The notes beneath the pieces are model-generated. The model worked only from the letters and a program-made list of their open reading frames with translations, was not told the DNA's origin and made no database searches. A stretch of DNA of 64,000 nucleotides, taken from positions 33,424 through 97,423 of the forward strand of contig JAEUTY010000020.1 in the NCBI GenBank assembly GCA_016787805.1, read 5' to 3'. Positions 40,973 through 49,082 of this stretch are shown here, piece after piece (the stretch's first letter is position 1; every line of letters starts with the position of its first letter). This stretch comes from Flavobacterium sp. (lineage in GTDB: Bacteria; Bacteroidota; Bacteroidia; Flavobacteriales; Flavobacteriaceae). A program made the translations under genes and the position numbers.

Positions 40973-43129
40973 TTAATTCCAAAGTTTGTTTTTAATACGA
41001 TATTCTGTGTACACTTTTAGCAAGTCTGGCAATTCGTCATCGCCAGTTGCACCCGTTGTAGTTATACCTGCTTTCTGTATATCTGAAATTGGAACTTCGT
41101 AATCAAACATTTCTCTTACAATTTCCTTTTGCTCAATATCCATTTTTGCTTTAATAGCATTTAATTCAGATTTAAGTCTTTTCTTTTCATCTATGGAAAG
41201 TTGCTGCTTGCTATCCTTGTTTTCTAACTTAGCCTCAATAGCTGTTATCTCTTCATTATATTTATCCTTTACTGTCTTTTCAGCCTGTTTGGTAATCTTG
41301 CTGTATTCTGCTTGCTCTTTCTCATTAAACTTTTTAAGAAATACTAAACTTGTTTTTACTGTTGCACCGCTACTTACAAAAACGTCTTGAGGTAATGAAA
41401 CTAAAAGCAAAATCTTTGCACGGCTTTCAAAATAATTTCTAACACTCTCAAGATTACCACTATTCAAAACACCTTCTGGTAAAACAATTCCCATTCGCCC
41501 TCCTGGCTTTAGCAAATCCAAACAACGTTCTATAAATAATACTTCTGTTGCACCTGATGTTTTACCAGTTGTAAACAAACTCCTGATTGATTCACCAAAA
41601 TTCTCCGTAACTTGTTTCATCTCTTCAATGTATAAATCACCGTACTCCTCAATGTACCTTTGAATCATTGCTTCGTTGGTATATTTATCATCAATCTCAA
41701 CTGTTGGACTATCCTTTTTTAGATTCGTACCAAAAGGGGGATTAGTAATAATTACATCAAACCTGTTTCTGAAAATACCATTAACATTTAGTAAGCCATC
41801 ATTATGGTGAATACCATTATGACCATCACCGTGCATAATCATATTCATTTTAGAAACCCTTGCCATTCTTGGGTTGGCATCTGTTCCGAATATTGATTTA
41901 TGAGATAATTTTTGTATTCGCTTGTCCTGCTCCTCATTTATTTTCACCAAAAAAGTATCATATTGCTTTTGTAATCTTTCATCATCAATATTCTCTAAGT
42001 TCTCACCAAATATTTCTTTTTGTTTTTTTGTTTTAAGTGCTATGTACTCATTGTCAATTTGAGTTCTTACCGCTTCAAAAGCCTTTATCAAGAAACCACC
42101 ACTACCAGCACAAGGGTCACAAATAAGTTCGTTTTCTTTTGGGTCTAAAAGGTCAACAATAAAATTTACCACAGCTCTTGGTGTAAAAAACTGACCTAAT
42201 TCACCTCTAAAAGTTCTTCCAAGAAATTTTTCAAAAGCAATTCCTTTAACATCTGCACTTGTACTGGTTAAATTATATACCTGTAATTCCTCAACAATCT
42301 TTTCAAAGCTATTTTCTCTTATTTTGATACGGTCATTGGGTTCAAAAATTTTATCATTCTCAAATGTTTTTTTAACATCTTTAAATAATTTTTGCATATA
42401 AGAAGATTCTTCATCGCTATCACCTACTGCTAACATCCAGGCCTCTTTAAGTTTCTTAAATTGATTTTTTGAAAATATAGCCTCCTGCTTTGGGTTTCTT
42501 TCGTACATTATTTTGATGAATAGCACTTTACTAATTTCGTCAAATGCAGCTTCTGGACTTAGCTTATCATTATTCCTAATTATGTTATGACAAGTTTGCA
42601 ATAGTTTGGCAAATGCGTCACCCGTAAACTCTTTGGTTTTAGCAAGTGCCTCTTCTAATTTTTTTGCATCTGCTATATCCTCCAACTTAGGAATGTCATT
42701 AACAGGTTGCAATTTCAAAGGAATCTCTTCTTCAACTGTTTTATAAACTTGCAGTTCATTTCCATTACTAATAGCAAAAAGTTTTGCTCTACTCCAAGTA
42801 GCATAGTTGTACCCTTGATAACAATCTTCTACTTTTAGTTTGAGATTTTTTGCTTTTAATTCTATAACCAAGAATGCTGTTTTCTTTGCTTTTTTATCAG
42901 CTTCATTTAGCCAAACCACAATATCAGCACTTGCTCTGCCTGTACCACGCTGAGATTTTGTTAATTTAACTTCTTGGTCCATTTGTGCAAGTGAATACCC
43001 ATAGTCATTGACTAATTTGCAAATAAATTCCTGCCTGACTTCTTCTTCGGGTTTTAACACTAACCAAACATCTTTGCCTTTTAATGGGGCTTTAATCTTA
43101 TTACCTTTTATTTCTACTGAAAGTGCCAT
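40973..43129 (-). CDS. Type I DNA methylase (HsdM-like) with an N-terminal restriction-nuclease-like domain
   Basis: The 718-aa protein carries, at about 20-135, an HSDR_N-like domain with EEEVRQEFICKLV, SADIVVW (Asp69) and LVIELKAK (Glu90, Lys92), the D...ExK pattern of PD-(D/E)xK nucleases. The HsdM part has GQFFTPR (312-318), AdoMet motif CDPCAGSGG (337-345) and catalytic NPPF (463-466) of N6-adenine methylases. A coiled coil (about 600-660) precedes the C-terminus. It is longer than plain HsdM. With hsdS next door and no HsdR gene in the window, cutting may be built into this subunit. Motifs are clear; nuclease activity is inference. Confidence 0.88.
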   Translation of the reverse strand: MALSVEIKGNKIKAPLKGKDVWLVLKPEEEVRQEFICKLVNDYGYSLAQMDQEVKLTKSQRGTGRASADIVVWLNEADKKAKKTAFLVIELKAKNLKLKVEDCYQGYNYATWSRAKLFAISNGNELQVYKTVEEEIPLKLQPVNDIPKLEDIADAKKLEEALAKTKEFTGDAFAKLLQTCHNIIRNNDKLSPEAAFDEISKVLFIKIMYERNPKQEAIFSKNQFKKLKEAWMLAVGDSDEESSYMQKLFKDVKKTFENDKIFEPNDRIKIRENSFEKIVEELQVYNLTSTSADVKGIAFEKFLGRTFRGELGQFFTPRAVVNFIVDLLDPKENELICDPCAGSGGFLIKAFEAVRTQIDNEYIALKTKKQKEIFGENLENIDDERLQKQYDTFLVKINEEQDKRIQKLSHKSIFGTDANPRMARVSKMNMIMHGDGHNGIHHNDGLLNVNGIFRNRFDVIITNPPFGTNLKKDSPTVEIDDKYTNEAMIQRYIEEYGDLYIEEMKQVTENFGESIRSLFTTGKTSGATEVLFIERCLDLLKPGGRMGIVLPEGVLNSGNLESVRNYFESRAKILLLVSLPQDVFVSSGATVKTSLVFLKKFNEKEQAEYSKITKQAEKTVKDKYNEEITAIEAKLENKDSKQQLSIDEKKRLKSELNAIKAKMDIEQKEIVREMFDYEVPISDIQKAGITTTGATGDDELPDLLKVYTEYRIKNKLWN

Positions 43130-43131
43130 AA

Positions 43132-43422
43132 TTACTTTTTCTTAATTGTTTTAGAAACAGATTTTAATGCTTCGTCTGCATTGGGTTGGTCTTTTACCAA
43201 ATCCAATACTTGGTCTGCAAGCCAAAGGGTATGCAAATCAGAAAACTCTGCTTTTAAGATTTTTGCCAATGGTTCTATTTGCTCTTGCTTTAGCTGCCTT
43301 GTGCCTTTTTCTATTTTGCTTAACTGGGCTGTATCCATATCAAGCTGTGCAGCCACCTGCCTGAGAAATAGTTTTTGCTTTTCTCTTAGCTCTTTTATTT
43401 TATCACCAAATTGGTATGCCAT
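43132..43422 (-). CDS. XRE-family regulator heading the restriction/defence operon
   Basis: The 96-aa protein is a Cro/C1-type helix-turn-helix: IKELREKQKLFLRQVAAQLD and AQLSKIEKGTRQLKQE (about 9-48), with a short C-terminal extension. It lies 2 nt before the methylase ATG and is the first gene of the operon, as with controller proteins of restriction systems. A palindromic operator candidate overlaps its promoter (43442-43463), suggesting autoregulation that delays nuclease expression. Confidence 0.88.
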   Translation of the reverse strand: MAYQFGDKIKELREKQKLFLRQVAAQLDMDTAQLSKIEKGTRQLKQEQIEPLAKILKAEFSDLHTLWLADQVLDLVKDQPNADEALKSVSKTIKKK

Positions 43423-43441
43423 TGCCTTGTTTTATTTAGAC

Positions 43442-43463
43442 TTGTCAAATATTGGCAAATATA
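43442..43463 (-). promoter_or_regulatory. Operon promoter with overlapping palindromic operator
   Basis: TATATTTG (minus strand, 43456-43463) is an exact -7 box, and TTGTCAAATATTGGCAA (43442-43458) is a palindrome with 6 of 8 pairs that overlaps it towards the transcription start. This is where an autorepressing XRE protein would bind. Confidence 0.55.
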
Positions 43464-43553
43464 AGAAAATAACGGCAATTAAAAAGGGTAGAAAATGGTA
43501 GCAAGGAAATGAGGATTTGAGGATATTAGGATGTGGGATTTCCTTGTTTCCTT

Positions 43554-43583
43554 AAATCCTCAACTTAACTTTTTTGAGGATTT
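43554..43583 (-). terminator. Hairpin at the end of the DUF3987 gene
   Basis: AAATCCTCAA (43554-43563) and TTGAGGATTT (43574-43583) form a perfect 10-bp stem overlapping the stop codon region. A second stem CAAGGAAAT/ATTTCCTTG (43502-43510 / 43538-43546) follows. It separates the replication module from the defence operon. Confidence 0.6.
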
Positions 43584-45808
43584 GGGGCTGTAGTGTTGAT
43601 ATAGTAGTCTTGGGATGGGTGTAACACAATTCCGCTATCTATAAATGTTTTGATATATCCCTGTGCTGTTTTATCAGGAATACCTAAAGATTGGGCAATG
43701 TTTACATAGGTTTGTCGGTTAAATTCATAGGGCAATGCCTCCAAAAATAGCTCTTTACGCTTCTTTGGCTTGGGTTGGTGGCTTTGTTCGGCTATTTGGT
43801 TAAATACATAGCTGCTATGCTTTAAAAGGGTTTCAACAATGCTTAAAGTATTTTCAAAATCGGTATCGGTGCAGGTGAGCTGGTTTGTTATTTCTCCGTC
43901 CTCCATAATTCGTAGGGCTGTAAATACCATCATCATACGAAAGGCAGTAAGCCCAAGCCTTCTAACCGTACCTACAATATTATCTTCCTGTATGGCTACA
44001 TATAGGTTTTGCTTTTCTGCAAAAAATTGGTTGAATTTATTTTGTTGGTTTTGAGTAAGTGAAAATTGTATTTCAGGGTTACTCATCAGTAATTGATAGA
44101 GTGTATAAAACTCTGTTCCTAATTGTGCAAAATGATTATCTAAGCCATCAGCAGTATTGGAAGCAAATACATCTTTCCATACTATTTTCATATTCATTAC
44201 ATAGAACATAAAACGGCTGAATAAACCATTTTCGGCACTTGGTATTAAAGTTTGTATTTGCTTGGGAGTGCCTGAAAGCATTGCCGATAGGCAAGGTCTT
44301 TCAATCTCCACAAATTCTTTATCGGTTCTGCGATAGTAGGAAATAGGTTCGTGCTGAAAAGCATTGCGAAAACCATCGCTAAAATCACCATAATCAGATT
44401 TAAAGGCTTTTGCTAAGGTATCGCCTTCAGTTTCAAATATTATTCCTCTACTATTGCTATCACCTAACAATTCTAAAAAACCTGTGGCACTGTTATTGGC
44501 AGGTATGAACAACATTTTTTGAGGTGGCTTTTGTGGTTTTTCTACATTGGATTCTTTGCCTTTATTGGCATTGTACTCCAACATTTCTACTTCGTAGCGT
44601 TGTTTTAATTGCCTGGCTTCTTCTCTTAATGCTTGATGAATTGGGTCAATGAGTTTTCGGCAATGTATTAATACACCTTTTCCGGCAGATGCTTTGGCAG
44701 AAATAAAAATGTATAGATTGGTGTTTACCGGATTATCTCCATACTTGCCCACAACTTTTGGAAATGCCACACTTAACGTAACGATTGAGCCTAATAGTAA
44801 AATATCTCTTTCTTCTTTGGACTGTGCTACGTTGGTGATGCGTTGTAAGAAAACAGGAATAGTATTAAAAACATCATCGGGTAAAGTTGGCATTTGTTCA
44901 TTCATTGGAATTTGCTCTTGCTCTAATGGTTTGGGTTTGTACTTTGCAAATTCTTGTGTATGGTGAGTGTAAGCACTTTTTACCGCTTCCTGAATTTCTC
45001 TATTAGGTAGGTCAAAATGCCTTGTACATAGTAGTTCAGTATCGGATTGCGATAAACCAACTCTGTTGCAATTAGAAGCAAGCTGATAAATATAATTGTT
45101 TCGGTTGCCATCGGTGTATTGTATTTTATTGTTTGTGAATTGTATTTGCTGATTGAATAGGAATGTAATATTCAGGTCTTCGGGTTCTGCCTGTGCCTCT
45201 GCAACAACTGGAGCAATAGCCGTAGGCGTTTGCGATTGTTGTTCTTGAATGAATTGGGGCAAAGCCACAATGAATTTTTGGTTTTGTATGGTTCGGTATG
45301 CGTTGGGGTCGTGGCTCATAAAACAAAGCCTTGTAACATCCTTGCATTTATCGTCTGCCTTTAAGCCTGTAGCATCTTCATAGAACTTTTGTACTTGTTG
45401 GTAAGCTATGTCGTGGTGTTCCAATTCCGTATTAACCTCAATAAATACTTTTAATCCGTTACCACTTGGGCTAATAAAGCAAAGTGCTGTGTATGGAATT
45501 TTACAAATAACTGCAAAAGCATTTTGCAATTGCTCTGCTGTGAGTTTATCAAAGTCTAAATGCACAAAACCACTGTACATTTCGAGAAAAGGCATTTGCC
45601 TTTTTTCGGTAAATACTGCCGAAGGCGTAAAAGCTAAAAGCTGCTTTTTCTTACTATCTGCTTCGTCCTTTTTGCCTTGTGCAAGAAGGGTTCTAATTTC
45701 CTCTACTTCCGTTTTGTATTTGTCGGAAATAATGTCTTTACCAATCAGCAAAAGGGATTTCTTTTCTACTGGTATGGTAAAGCTTCTGAATATGGTACAA
45801 CTTGCCAT
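43565..45808 (-). CDS. VirE_N (BT4734-like) plus DUF3987 replication-type protein
   Basis: The 747-aa protein starts with a BT4734/VirE N-terminal domain (about 20-175: MYSGFVHLDFDKLT, CFISPSGNGLKVFIEV, DVTRLCFMSHDPNAY), a primase-polymerase-like fold. A DUF3987 domain follows (about 310-690) with the P-loop-like SAKASAGKGVLI and ISYYRRTDKEFVEIERPCLS. The C-terminus carries a winged-helix-like end. These proteins are typical of Bacteroidota islands and phage-like elements and are thought to be primase/helicase replication proteins. The HTH gene ends 29 nt upstream on the same strand. Confidence 0.85.
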   Translation of the reverse strand: MASCTIFRSFTIPVEKKSLLLIGKDIISDKYKTEVEEIRTLLAQGKKDEADSKKKQLLAFTPSAVFTEKRQMPFLEMYSGFVHLDFDKLTAEQLQNAFAVICKIPYTALCFISPSGNGLKVFIEVNTELEHHDIAYQQVQKFYEDATGLKADDKCKDVTRLCFMSHDPNAYRTIQNQKFIVALPQFIQEQQSQTPTAIAPVVAEAQAEPEDLNITFLFNQQIQFTNNKIQYTDGNRNNYIYQLASNCNRVGLSQSDTELLCTRHFDLPNREIQEAVKSAYTHHTQEFAKYKPKPLEQEQIPMNEQMPTLPDDVFNTIPVFLQRITNVAQSKEERDILLLGSIVTLSVAFPKVVGKYGDNPVNTNLYIFISAKASAGKGVLIHCRKLIDPIHQALREEARQLKQRYEVEMLEYNANKGKESNVEKPQKPPQKMLFIPANNSATGFLELLGDSNSRGIIFETEGDTLAKAFKSDYGDFSDGFRNAFQHEPISYYRRTDKEFVEIERPCLSAMLSGTPKQIQTLIPSAENGLFSRFMFYVMNMKIVWKDVFASNTADGLDNHFAQLGTEFYTLYQLLMSNPEIQFSLTQNQQNKFNQFFAEKQNLYVAIQEDNIVGTVRRLGLTAFRMMMVFTALRIMEDGEITNQLTCTDTDFENTLSIVETLLKHSSYVFNQIAEQSHQPKPKKRKELFLEALPYEFNRQTYVNIAQSLGIPDKTAQGYIKTFIDSGIVLHPSQDYYINTTAPNPQKS

Positions 45809-45837
45809 TTCTTTTCTTTCTTATCAGTTAAAAAAAT

Positions 45838-46140
45838 CTATTTGCGTTTGTTTTTGAGTATGTACTCCGTTGCCAATGCATCAATTTCATCGGCAGATGA
45901 TTGACGGTTACGCTGTAACCAATCGTCTAACTCGGTACGCTTGAAATAGAGTTTTTTACCCTGTGGGCAGAAATGGGGGATTTGCTTAGTACTGGTAAGT
46001 TTGTATAAGTGGCTTTCACTTACATCGAGGTACTTACAGGCTTCGCCAAAGTTGAGTACTGTTTTTTGCAGTAAATTTTGCTCATCTAATTTGCTTGCAA
46101 TTTCTGTGAGCTTGTCTAAGATTAAATTATCTGTTTGCAT
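45838..46140 (-). CDS. Helix-turn-helix (HTH_17/AlpA-like) DNA-binding protein
   Basis: The 100-aa protein has an N-terminal coiled coil, then an excisionase-type HTH: VLNFGEACKYLDVSESHLYKL and IPHFCPQGKKLYFKRTELDDWL. Such proteins serve as AlpA-like activators or recombination directionality factors in mobile elements. It lies between the unknown 359-aa gene and the VirE_N/DUF3987 gene, so it could control replication or excision. Confidence 0.82.
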   Translation of the reverse strand: MQTDNLILDKLTEIASKLDEQNLLQKTVLNFGEACKYLDVSESHLYKLTSTKQIPHFCPQGKKLYFKRTELDDWLQRNRQSSADEIDALATEYILKNKRK

Positions 46141-46255
46141 CGTAAATTATTTTTTGTTTACGATGTCAAAATTCTCTTATGTCAAAGGGGGAAAAGGTTC
46201 AAGTGAGCCAATAGGTACAAGTACTTGAATAAACTTGTACCTACTTGAATGTTTT

Positions 46256-47335
46256 TTATGGCAAATGTTTATCAATAGTAGCTTTTATATCAGATATTAC
46301 TTCTTCTTTGGTCTTGTTTTTTGTCCTTGATTTTGATATTGAACTGGAGGTAATTAGTGTTGAAGGTTTATTTGTTGCTGGTTTAGACCAAAAGCATTGA
46401 GACTTCTCAATGGTTGTTTGTGTTAATCGAAGAAAATGTTTTGAAATTGCATCCATAACTAAAACAAATTCTGTGGTTCTACAGCCTAAGTAAATTTTTG
46501 ATGTACCAATTTTAACATCCGCACTGGTAAGCAATTCTACTAAGGTTTTTACAGATGTTTGTTCTTCATCTAAAAATTTTATATCTAAACACAAATCATC
46601 AAACAATGCCTGTAATTTTTCAGGTGAGCCTCCTTTCCACCCAAATGAAAATTTTGGAGGTAGATTTATAGTTGGTTTTATGATTTGTTGTGTAACCTTG
46701 TTTGCATTTTGATTTGGAACTAATGTAAATTCAAAAGAATTTTCTATGCTGTACAACATATAATCTTCAACTGTATCGTAAGAATTACTTAAATACTCTT
46801 TGAAAGGATTTTGAATTGAGAAATAAAGAGCTAAAAGATTATTCCGCAAATAGGTAAGTGCAAAATGTGTAATGTCTGTGTAGGGTGGCACATCATCAAA
46901 GCCTTTTTCTCTTAATTCGTTGTTGGCTTGGTTGCATAGCACAGAAATTCCCTTTAATGATTTTTCCCCAATTTGAAACGGAACATCAAGGGCATTATCT
47001 TTTATAAATGGATTATTTACGGCTTCATTGTAGTAGATTATCAATGCAGCATCAATTAACCCTTTGTAATAGTGTTGTAATAAAGTAGTTGCCTCTATGT
47101 TATTACTTAAATATGCTTGCTGCTTTATTTCTTGAATAGTTGGTACTGGTATTGATTTTTGTATATTATTAAATGGCTGTGATAAGTGCTTTAACTTATT
47201 AGCGACTTGTTGCAAATCATTGACAGGCATTTTATTTGACTGCCTGACAATTTCTTTTAAAGTGCTTTCCTCAATATCAATAAGCCAAGGCTTTAGCTCA
47301 CCATTTACTATACTATTGAAAATTTGTAAGTTCAT
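46256..47335 (-). CDS. Unknown element protein next to the integrase
   Basis: I do not recognise this 359-aa protein. It is mainly helical, without signal peptide or membrane segment: LQQVANKLKHLSQPF near the start, YYKGLIDAALIIYYNEAV and ALTYLRNNLLALYFSIQNPF in the middle, and a polar, Thr/Ser/Lys-rich tail. Its start overlaps the integrase stop by one base, so the two are translated together. Relatives sit beside integrases in other Bacteroidota islands by my recollection; function unknown. Confidence 0.65.
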   Translation of the reverse strand: MNLQIFNSIVNGELKPWLIDIEESTLKEIVRQSNKMPVNDLQQVANKLKHLSQPFNNIQKSIPVPTIQEIKQQAYLSNNIEATTLLQHYYKGLIDAALIIYYNEAVNNPFIKDNALDVPFQIGEKSLKGISVLCNQANNELREKGFDDVPPYTDITHFALTYLRNNLLALYFSIQNPFKEYLSNSYDTVEDYMLYSIENSFEFTLVPNQNANKVTQQIIKPTINLPPKFSFGWKGGSPEKLQALFDDLCLDIKFLDEEQTSVKTLVELLTSADVKIGTSKIYLGCRTTEFVLVMDAISKHFLRLTQTTIEKSQCFWSKPATNKPSTLITSSSISKSRTKNKTKEEVISDIKATIDKHLP

Positions 47336-48441
47336 TATATGCCAATTTTAATTTTGTTAGCTGCTACCGTTTTCTTTTCATCAATCACATTGGCATATAT
47401 CTGTGTAGTTTTTAAATGCCTATGACCAAGCAATTTGCTAACGGTAAAAATATCTGTACCCAAAGTTAATTGCAGTGTAGCGTATGTATGCCTTGCACAA
47501 TGGAATGTAATGTGCTTTTCAATACCTGCTTTTATGAGCCAAGCCACTAAATCCCTATTTCGACTATCAGAGTAAATAAGATTCGTAAACACCAATTCAT
47601 CTGCTTTGCCTCTTTCACCTAAAAGACTATAGGCTTCATCTGATATAGGCAAGGTTTCTGAACCCTTTGTTTTTTGCTGAATGAAACGGATGTAATGCCC
47701 TAACTCGGCAGACTGCTGTAATTCACTCCACTTCAATTTTTGAATATCGCTGAAACGCAAACCTGTTAAACAACTGAATAGAAACGCCCTTTTCATTAAC
47801 GGATTACGGCACTCTGTTTTGGCTAATGCTCTTACTTCATCTAAGGTTAAAAACTCTCTTACCGGCTCACCCTGTGGGAAAGCATCCACTAAATCGGCAG
47901 GGTTTGATTTGATGATACCATCCTTTAAAGCCTGTTTTAATGCTGCTCTAAACTTATTGAAATAGCTATACCTGGTATTGATTGAAACTTGTACACCTGT
48001 TTTGGTTACAGCTTCTTTTAAAAGATACTCTCTAAATCCTTCTACAAATTGCTTGTTTAATTGGCTGAACTGAATATCTCTTGGGCAATATTTTTTCAGG
48101 TGCTTAATGGTACTATCCCAATTGCCATAATTACCCTTGCTGTCTTTACGCTTTTCGGCTAAAGCTTCCATATACATAATGAAGTACGTTTTTAGCTTCT
48201 CCTTATCGTGAAAATCGTAAGTACTGTTTTGTATTTCCAAATGCCTTTTACTTCGGATAGTTTCAGCTAATGCAATTATTTTCTTATTTTCCTCTTTTTG
48301 AGCTTTGCTCAAACTGCCTTTGTCTGGGTCGGGAGTTAAATACAAATTCAGGTACTCGTATTGGCGTTTGCCATTGGAATAGTAATCTAAGTAAAGGCTT
48401 ATTTTATCGCCTTTCTGCCGTTGCCTTAATGTTACTTTCAT
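47335..48441 (-). CDS. Tyrosine recombinase (integrase) of the element
   Basis: The 368-aa protein has a phage-integrase SAM-like core-binding domain (about 85-190) and a catalytic domain with all expected residues: Arg229 in LTGLRFSDI, a Lys in QQKTKG (257-260), His314 and Arg317 in FHCARHTY, His340 in LLGHRHL and nucleophile Tyr349 in TQIYANV. It is the large integrase closest to mnmE, which fits insertion at the mnmE 3' end. The excisionase-like gene ends 6 nt upstream. Confidence 0.95.
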   Translation of the reverse strand: MKVTLRQRQKGDKISLYLDYYSNGKRQYEYLNLYLTPDPDKGSLSKAQKEENKKIIALAETIRSKRHLEIQNSTYDFHDKEKLKTYFIMYMEALAEKRKDSKGNYGNWDSTIKHLKKYCPRDIQFSQLNKQFVEGFREYLLKEAVTKTGVQVSINTRYSYFNKFRAALKQALKDGIIKSNPADLVDAFPQGEPVREFLTLDEVRALAKTECRNPLMKRAFLFSCLTGLRFSDIQKLKWSELQQSAELGHYIRFIQQKTKGSETLPISDEAYSLLGERGKADELVFTNLIYSDSRNRDLVAWLIKAGIEKHITFHCARHTYATLQLTLGTDIFTVSKLLGHRHLKTTQIYANVIDEKKTVAANKIKIGI

Positions 48442-48447
48442 TTCTTA

Positions 48448-48846
48448 TCAGTTAAATAAATTATCAATTGAAGTTCTTTTTATAATGGTACGACTGCCAA
48501 ATTTTGAAGCTGGTAATCGGTTGTCCTTAATCATTCTTTGAATGGTCCATCTGCTTGCTCCTACAAGCTGTGCTGTTTCTGCTACACTCAAAAATTCTTT
48601 ATCTCTTAAATTGATGTGATTACCTGCTATTGGAGTGGAAAGGGTTTCAGTAGCAACTACTGGAGAAGCTGAAACAATTTTGCTTTGTTGGTTCTTAAAT
48701 TCTGCGTTAACCTTTTCTTCTCGTTTGGCTTTCTTGTAGGCAGCACTATTGCATTTGTGGCCACAATACTTGGTTGTGGTCTTTTGGGCTATGAAAGCCT
48801 TACCGCAATGATTACAGAATTTAGGAAGCTTTATTGAACTGCTCAT
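48448..48846 (-). CDS. Excisionase-like protein with zinc ribbon and HTH_17 domain
   Basis: The 132-aa protein starts with a C4-type zinc finger (FCNHCGKAF, then YCGHKC) and ends with an HTH_17 excisionase-type domain, FLSVAETAQLVGASRWTIQR plus ASKFGSRTIIKR. Placed 6 nt ahead of the integrase gene and next to the attachment site, it is the likely recombination directionality factor. Domain assignments are clear; the role is inferred from position. Confidence 0.8.
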   Translation of the reverse strand: MSSSIKLPKFCNHCGKAFIAQKTTTKYCGHKCNSAAYKKAKREEKVNAEFKNQQSKIVSASPVVATETLSTPIAGNHINLRDKEFLSVAETAQLVGASRWTIQRMIKDNRLPASKFGSRTIIKRTSIDNLFN

Positions 48847-48926
48847 TTGTTGCTATTAATAGCTAAAGGTTGCTGTGTGGTGCTACTTGGTGCATTATTT
48901 CTCCATCTGTACATCAAACGGAATAG

Positions 48927-49000
48927 TTGGCAACGAAATAGAACTTTGGGCAACAATTAGGCAACAAATATAAGTAAAAAAGTGCAGTTGGGCAACAAAA
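48927..49000. repeat. Right-end putative integrase arm sites
   Basis: GGCAACGA (48929), GGCAACAA (48949, 48960 and 48990) and AAGTGCAGT (48980-48988) repeat motifs of the left end at 28226-28272. The 218 nt between the excisionase-like gene and mnmE hold these sites and no gene. Confidence 0.5.
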
Positions 49001-49064
49001 AAGAGAAAGAAAAACACACTAAAACCTATGAAAAACAAGCACTTGACAAACAAAGGAAAGTATT

Positions 49065-49082
49065 TTACTTTCCGATACAGAA
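49065..49082 (-). repeat. mnmE-side attachment site
   Basis: The last 18 nt of mnmE, TTCTGTATCGGAAAGTAA, are nearly the site that I recall for Salmonella genomic island 1 integration into its mnmE homologue (trmE/thdF). The element preserves this end, so MnmE keeps its C-terminus. Confidence 0.7.

Larger units (their letters stand above)
28148..49082. mobile_element. Integrative element (about 20.9 kb) in the 3' end of mnmE carrying a defence operon
   Basis: Boundaries rest on a degenerate copy of the mnmE 3' end at 28148-28165 facing the intact 3' end at 49065-49082, with a tyrosine integrase gene next to mnmE. GGCAACAA repeats and the shared motif AAGTGCAGT occur near both ends. Inside are an integration/replication module (43565-48846), an eight-gene defence operon (31555-43422), two small conserved genes on the left and a hairpin-rich gene-poor region (29500-31550). 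No relaxase, conjugation, transposase, capsid or terminase gene is visible, so it needs a helper or is immobile. Confidence 0.85.

Noticed and set aside
28148-49082. Integrative conjugative element
   Set aside because: No relaxase, coupling protein or tra genes are present in the 21 kb.
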